Source of the DNA: Candidatus Desantisiibacteriota bacterium
GTDB lineage: Bacteria; JACRDZ01
Length of the DNA: 6,393 bases
Assembly (NCBI GenBank): GCA_016209155.1
Contig: JACQWU010000067.1
Location: 2,660 to 9,052 of the forward strand
Reading direction: 5' to 3'
This document shows positions 6,245 through 6,393 of this stretch, piece by piece (within the stretch, counting starts at the first letter, position 1; every line of letters starts with the position of its first letter). A model generated the notes under the pieces. It searched no databases and was not told the DNA's origin. It was given only the letters and a program-made list of their open reading frames with translations. The translations under genes were made by a program, and so were the position numbers.

Positions 6245-6393
6245 TCCTCAGCACCGGTTGAAGAAAAACCAAAAAAAACAGAGCTTCCCGCAGCTACCGG
6301 AATAAAAGAAAGTATCCAAATTGATAGAAAAAGAGAGACCATGCCTCCAATTATTAGGACTGAGTCTAAGTCTGAGGTTGGGCTTGGGTTTGA
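6245..6393 (+). other. In-frame open extension after the lipoprotein TAG (partial, runs off window)
   Basis: Directly after the TAG, the same frame has 49 sense codons and no stop up to the edge. The translation begins SSAPVEEKPKKTELPAATG, a Pro/Lys/Glu-rich stretch of the type that links lipoprotein domains, and continues through IKESIQIDRKRET to ESKSEVGLGF. Its charge resembles the upstream protein, so it may be the rest of the same gene after a nonsense mutation, a read-through product, or a sequencing error. A separate start at the ATG at 6341 is possible but has only a weak purine-rich site before it. The downstream part is outside the window, so the true gene structure is open. Confidence 0.45.

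Noticed and set aside
6046-6342. A 98-codon minus-strand open frame opposite the lipoprotein gene
   Set aside because: Its Ser/Phe/Leu-rich translation is what the antisense of a Lys/Glu-rich coiled coil gives. It has no convincing ribosome binding site and the plus-strand gene has a clear lipobox.
6342-6393. Repetitive GAGTCTAAGTCTGAG and TTGGGCTTGGG-like run at the right edge
   Set aside because: It is too short and cut by the window edge to tell a tandem repeat from ordinary low-complexity coding sequence.

Overview
This is an AT-rich bacterial window with tightly packed genes and homopolymer A/T runs. It carries housekeeping genes (HU, the GatC and GatA subunits of the tRNA amidotransferase, a HIT-family hydrolase), one large STAND-type ATPase with TPR repeats, and a lipoprotein gene. 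GatCAB points to an organism that makes Gln-tRNA(Gln) and/or Asn-tRNA(Asn) indirectly. Expanded TPRs on a STAND ATPase and a GC-rich two-hairpin repeat next to gatC would suit an uncultured or environmental lineage, but nothing here fixes the phylum.

Layout. 1-89 (+): the last 28 codons of an HU/IHF-type DNA-binding protein, followed by a strong hairpin (100-147) that probably ends transcription from both sides. 143-5514: four genes on the minus strand, read right to left: gatC (5514-5227), gatA (5211-3775), the STAND-TPR gene (3744-739) and a HIT-family hydrolase with a GTG start (631-143). Gaps are 15, 30 and 107 nt. gatC, gatA and the STAND-TPR gene look like one transcription unit driven by a promoter at about 5544-5570. 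An imperfect hairpin at 715-754 may attenuate transcription before the HIT gene. gatB is not in the cluster.

5515-5782 is a divergent intergenic region. It holds the gatC promoter, a 92-bp palindromic repeat (5595-5686) made of two small hairpins, and a possible promoter for the rightward gene. 5783-6244 (+) encodes a short coiled-coil lipoprotein ending at a TAG codon. The same frame then stays open for 49 further codons to the window edge, so the gene may be interrupted, read through, or simply followed by a chance open frame.

How the parts may work together: GatC and GatA (with a GatB encoded elsewhere) transamidate mischarged tRNA. The STAND-TPR protein looks like an ATP-dependent signalling or scaffold switch without a recognisable effector domain, and its cotranscription with gatCA is the least explained point here. 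The HIT protein probably hydrolyses or phosphorolyses dinucleoside polyphosphates or related nucleotides; Ap4A is a by-product of aminoacyl-tRNA synthetases, so a loose link to tRNA charging is possible but is inference only.
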